This document shows positions 7,574-10,196 of a stretch of 10,196 nucleotides of DNA, in pieces. Each line of letters starts with the position of its first letter. Position 1 is the first letter of the stretch. Origin of the DNA: Baffinella frigidus (Eukaryota > Cryptophyceae > Cryptomonadales > Baffinellaceae); assembly GCA_026770585.1 (NCBI GenBank), contig MU647255.1:101374-111569 (forward strand). The letters run 5' to 3'. A program made the position numbers and the translations under genes. Below the pieces are notes generated by a model that had not been told where the DNA came from, ran no database searches, and worked only from the letters and a program-made list of their open reading frames with translations.

Positions 7574-7695
7574 TACAGGGATACCTCGCTCACAAGAAAC
7601 CGCACCCCCCTCTAGGATCACCATAGGACCCTAGGCATAGGGCTACTGTAGGGTCCTAGGGGGGGTCGGTTTCTTATGAGCGAGGTACCCCTGCA
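7574..7695. mobile_element. F2 element copy 3
   Basis: It runs from TACAGGGATACCTCGCTCAC to the inverted ATGAGCGAGGTACCCCTGCA end. The core again holds TAGGACCCTAGGCATAGGG and CTACTGTAGGGTCCTAGG. Confidence 0.8.
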
Positions 7696-7724
7696 GGCCG
7701 ATGCCTACGGCCCTCCGGTGGTCC

Positions 7725-7762
7725 CAGGAGGGGGCGCGGATGTCTTATGAGTGAGGTACCCA
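7725..7762. mobile_element. F2 remnant (one end only)
   Basis: CAGGAGGGGGCGCGGATGTC then TTATGAGTGAGGTACCC resembles the right end of F2, about 50 bp past copy 3. The left end is missing. Confidence 0.55.
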
Positions 7763-7797
7763 GGTTGGCACACGCCTAGATCGGCCCACCCGCTGGC

Positions 7798-8101
7798 CAG
7801 GGGACAGATAGGCCCGCCTCGGGACAGACGGGCCCGCCTCAAGGTGAGGCTTGCCTTGCGACGATGCGGGGACGCGCGTGGGGGGCGTCTGCACCCCCCA
7901 TCCCCCCGAAAGAGCCGTCCTCAGAGGAACAAGTCCGGAGGTGGTGGACGTGGACGGGCCCGCTTCAGGACTAGAGAAGGGCCCGCCGCAGGACTGGAGG
8001 AGGGTCTGCCTCAGGACTGAAGGGCCCGCCTCAGGACTTGAGAAGGGCCTGCCTCAGGACTGGATGGGCCCGCCGCAGGACTGGAGAAGGGTCCGCCTCA
8101 G
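7798..8101 (+). repeat. GC-rich minisatellite, GGGCCCGCCTC orientation
   Basis: Units such as GGCCCGCCTCGGGACAGA occur at 7798-7845, and longer 22-23 bp units with CAGGACTGGAGAAG at 7955-8101. Several frames stay open across them; these are repeat artefacts. The array ends at CCGCCTCAG, which could serve as an acceptor. Confidence 0.8.
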
Positions 8102-8240
8102 ATTGTGAGCTGCTCGAGGGACCTGCGGGCGAGCAGGGCGATCAGTGCACGTGCGTTTCTCTGCTGCAGGGGCGCTGAAAGAGCTGCGATTTAGTCATCG
8201 TTGCATCCCCGTTCAAAGGCCTGCTGCAGGCCAGGCAAGA
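8102..8240 (+). CDS. Possible downstream exons (weak)
   Basis: Two candidate exons, 8102-8144 (IVSCSRDLRASRAI, from CCTCAG to A|GTGCAC) and 8170-8240 (ALKELRFSHRCIPVQRPAAG, from CTGCTGCAG to AGA|GTGAGC), join in phase and would start in phase 0 after E7. The second has lower GC3 than the main exons, and neither has a duplicate copy to test selection. CTGCTGCAGG is repeated 60 bp apart here. This may be chance. Confidence 0.22.
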
Positions 8241-8327
8241 GTGAGCTGGCTCCCTAGGACCCTACAGTAGGCCTATCCATCTATTTTCCTATTGTGGAGC
8301 CCTTGGGTGCGCTACAACGATTTCGTG

Positions 8328-8386
8328 TACCACGAAACACTTTTAGCGCGAAACGTTGCGTTTTGAAATTCGCACTTATGACCTGG
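8328..8386 (+). repeat. Copy of the intron segment before E7
   Basis: CCACGAAACACTTTTAGCGC and the following 14 bases match 6596-6629 exactly. The match continues with a few changes and a 1-bp length difference through TTATGACCTG. In the first location this segment leads into the E7 acceptor; here the acceptor is replaced by GCGTGGATGAG. The length difference argues against coding. Confidence 0.75.
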
Positions 8387-8393
8387 CGTGGAT

Positions 8394-8540
8394 GAGATGA
8401 GTACCTGATGGGGCGGAGGCGCTCCGAGGTGCCCGCGCACACCGCCCCGCACACACATGCCTCCGTGCACATGTCCACGGCGCTGCCCACGCGCTCGTGC
8501 CCACACCTGAAAGCGAAAGTGGCCGCGTGTCAACTTACGA
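8394..8540. other. GC3-rich stretch, possible exon on either strand
   Basis: The + strand frame from TACCTGATGGGGCGG has high GC3 and reads LMGRRRSEVPAHTAPHTHAS and on, about 45 codons; the minus strand is also open. No convincing splice sites, known motif or duplicate copy. Just past it GTCAACTTACG occurs twice (8529-8551). Confidence 0.25.
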
Positions 8541-8608
8541 TAGTCAACTTACGGTTTTCGTACCGACTGGCGAACAGGTGCGCGCACCGTCTTTCATCTC
8601 AGCCTACT

Positions 8609-8640
8609 AAACCATAAACCCTAAACCCTAAACCCTAAAC
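8609..8640. repeat. CCCTAAA telomere-like array
   Basis: About four units of CCCTAAA-type repeat. The next 270 bp hold G-rich stretches, a short hairpin (TTTCGCCT 8721-8728 with 8737-8744) and no gene signal. Confidence 0.88.
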
Positions 8641-8909
8641 TAGAGAGGGGGGCGGAGAATACAGCCCATCTCAACGATTTGTACTGGAACCTTATCCATT
8701 GCCCTGGAACCTAACCAGAATTTCGCCTGGAATTCAAGGCGAAAAGGAACTCGACCGCTGCTAAGTGGTGAGGGGGGGCGGAGGGGGTGGGTAAGTGGGA
8801 GAATACAGAAGTAAAAACCCACAGTGGAAGCGGTAGATGCCCGGGCCCTGGAGGGTTCTCAGTTTTCGCTTCAGGAGAGGGTGTTTGGCATAGGGCACGG
8901 GACTAGAAG

Positions 8910-9125
8910 AGGCCTCCGCCTCGGGACAGATGGGCCCGCCTCGGGACGGATAGGCCCGCCACGAGACAGATAGGCCCCCTAGCGTGTGCCGTCGGTTTAC
9001 CAACTTATGAAATCTCGCCTTTCCCGCCTCGGGACAGATAAGCCCGCCTCGAGACAGATGGGCCCGCCTCGGGACAGATAGGCCCACCTCGGGACAGCCG
9101 GGCCCGCCTCAGGACTAGAGAAGGC
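8910..9125 (+). repeat. GC-rich minisatellite, third array
   Basis: About ten units of GGCCCGCCTCGGGACAGATA (20-21 bp) run at 8910-8985 and 9020-9125, separated by a short unique stretch. The minus-strand frames (PRRAHLSRGG-type) across it are repeat translations. Confidence 0.85.
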
Positions 9126-9247
9126 GCTGGCAGGGACCTGCAGTGGCAGCGGTAGATGCCCGGGCCCTGGATCTCTCTTCAAAACAACTCCAATGGCTCC
9201 AATGGCGCGGAAAACTCCAATGGCTCCAATGCCGCGGACCTAAGCCG

Positions 9248-9297
9248 TCAACCCTGAACCCTGAACCCTGAACCTCAACCCTAAACCCTGAACCCCA
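9248..9297. repeat. CCCTGAA/CCCTAAA array
   Basis: Seven or so units, C-rich strand on +. It precedes the last GTGGAAGCGG block. Just upstream, ACTCCAATGGCTCCAATG is repeated (9186-9232). Confidence 0.85.
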
Positions 9298-9332
9298 AGG
9301 ACCTGCAGTGGAAGCGGTAGATGCCCGGACCC

Positions 9333-10196
9333 TGGATCGCGTCGCATGCCGCCTTTGCGTCCTGTGCGGTTAGAAGAAGTCAGTTTAGGGTTTCCAGTTT
9401 CCAGTTTAGGGTTTAGGGCTTAGGGTGTAAGGTGTAGGGTGTAGGGTGCATGGATGAGGGTTGAAGGTGGAGGGTGGATCGCGTCCTGCGCCGTTGGAGG
9501 AAATCAGTTTGGGGTTTCCATTTTACGGTATAAGGTTTGGGGTTGAGTGTTTAGGGTGTAGGGTGTAGGGTGTAGGGTTCAGGGTGTAGGGTGTAGGGTT
9601 TAGGGTTGAGGGTGTAGGGTGCATGATTGAGGGTTGAAGGTGGAGGGTGGATCGCGTCGCATGCCGCCTTTGCGTCCTGTGCGGTTGGGGTATGGTTTAG
9701 GGTTTAGAGTTTGGGGTTGAGGGTTTGGGGTACCAGAAAACACTGACACTAGGCAGTTAAGACTGCGTGGTTGCGTTGTGCGGGGGTTTAGGGTTTAGGG
9801 TTTAGGGTGTAGGCCTTTACGGAAGAGAAAACATGGTAGCCATGTTAGTTTCAATCGGTAATAAACGCACGTTTCTCTCTCTCTTTAGGGTGTACGGTGT
9901 AGGGTGTAGGGTGTAGGGTGTAAGGTGTAGGGTGTAGGGTGTAGGGTGTAGGGTGTAGGGTGTAGGGTGTAGGGTGTAGGGTGTAGGGTGAAGAGGTGCC
10001 CGGGCTCTGGATCGCGTCGCATACCGCCTTCGCATCCTGCGCCGTTAGAGCAAGTCAGTTTCCAGTTTCCAGTTTCCAGTTTAGGGTTTAGGGTTGAGGG
10101 TGTAAGGTGTAGGGTGTAGGGTGCATGGTTAAGGGTTGAAGGTGTAGAGTGTGGGGTGTAGGGTGCATGGTTCAGGGTTGAAGGTGTAGAGTGTGG
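9333..10196. repeat. Telomere-variant array with interspersed GC-rich block
   Basis: TTTAGGG and its variants TGTAGGG, GTGTAAGG and TTGAGGG fill most of this end. The longest pure stretch is TGTAGGG repeated about 14 times at 9890-9988. The block GGATCGCGTCGCATGCCGCC, ending CTGTGCGGTT or similar, recurs at about 9333, 9475 (short), 9646 and 10009, followed by CAGTTT-CCAGTTTAGGG. The G-rich strand is on +, the direction expected toward a right-hand chromosome end, though the repeats are degenerate. Confidence 0.85.

Larger units (their letters stand above)
8821..9340 (+). repeat. Repeated block GTGGAAGCGGTAGATGCCCG
   Basis: The block (with GGCCCTGGA after it) occurs at about 8823, 9142 and 9306, the last two after ACCTGCAG. 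It can be read V(E/A)AVDARALD in one frame, and the copy at 9306 continues to a TAG at about 9371. The differences seen are not silent, so coding is unproven. Confidence 0.6.

Noticed and set aside
6099-7624. Minus-strand frames sharing GTSLIRN-PPLGPYS
   Set aside because: These come from the F2 inverted-repeat elements, which have no coding function of their own.
9817-10035. Minus-strand frame with repeated TLHPTPY
   Set aside because: It is the translation of TGTAGGG telomere-variant repeats.

Overview
The window reads as nuclear DNA of a repeat-rich eukaryote, most likely a microbial alga or other protist. There is no bacterial gene layout. Blocks of plant/algal-type telomere-like repeat (TTTAGGG/CCCTAAA and variants) are scattered throughout, and no long reading frame survives inspection. 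The coding signal comes from very short GC3-rich exons with GT-AG introns whose acceptors are nearly always followed by G (AG|G). Such AG|G acceptors, and introns made from inverted-repeat transposable elements (introners), are known from dinoflagellates, and introners also from Micromonas and Aureococcus. That makes a dinoflagellate-like source plausible, but the sequence does not prove it.

The one gene I can support lies on the + strand between about 1059 and 6704. Its short exons join in phase (E0 tentative, E1 to E7) into an internal fragment of roughly 235 to 250 residues, with no start or stop codon found. The product has the rhythm of a right-handed parallel beta-helix (PbH1-like rungs), for example CITLYGGRWLLEDC, SSITLRRCVIGG, CALQHCSVQ-NVRDHGVYVG, LAHRCTLARHSKGLVAIG and VYLEGNRVEG. 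Substrate and role are unknown.

The striking feature is the architecture. At nearly every exon border, a segment straddling the splice junction is duplicated: intron end plus exon head upstream of the exon, or exon tail plus donor downstream of it. The copies differ mainly at third codon positions. In addition, an approximately 104-bp inverted-repeat element (called F1 here) interrupts the coding sequence at three places. If F1 is spliced at GT and AG inside its terminal repeats, the frame is restored each time, and a 33-nt in-frame micro-exon lies between two of the copies. F1 also carries an internal hairpin whose bases differ between copies while the pairing is kept.

Layout: 1-140, 17-bp tandem array; 145-1045, repeats with a 20-bp inverted pair and a 147-bp direct repeat; 1059-2306, E0 to E3 with one F1; 2307-4116, telomere-like repeats, E3 tail copies and an E4 head array; 4117-5209, E4, its tail copies, F3 inverted repeat and simple repeats; 5210-6704, E5 to E7 with F1, F2 and F4 elements; 6705-8110, F1/F2 copies, GC-rich minisatellites and a 26-bp hairpin; 8110-9130, weak possible exons and minisatellite; 9130-10196, telomere-variant repeats with short repeated GC-rich blocks.
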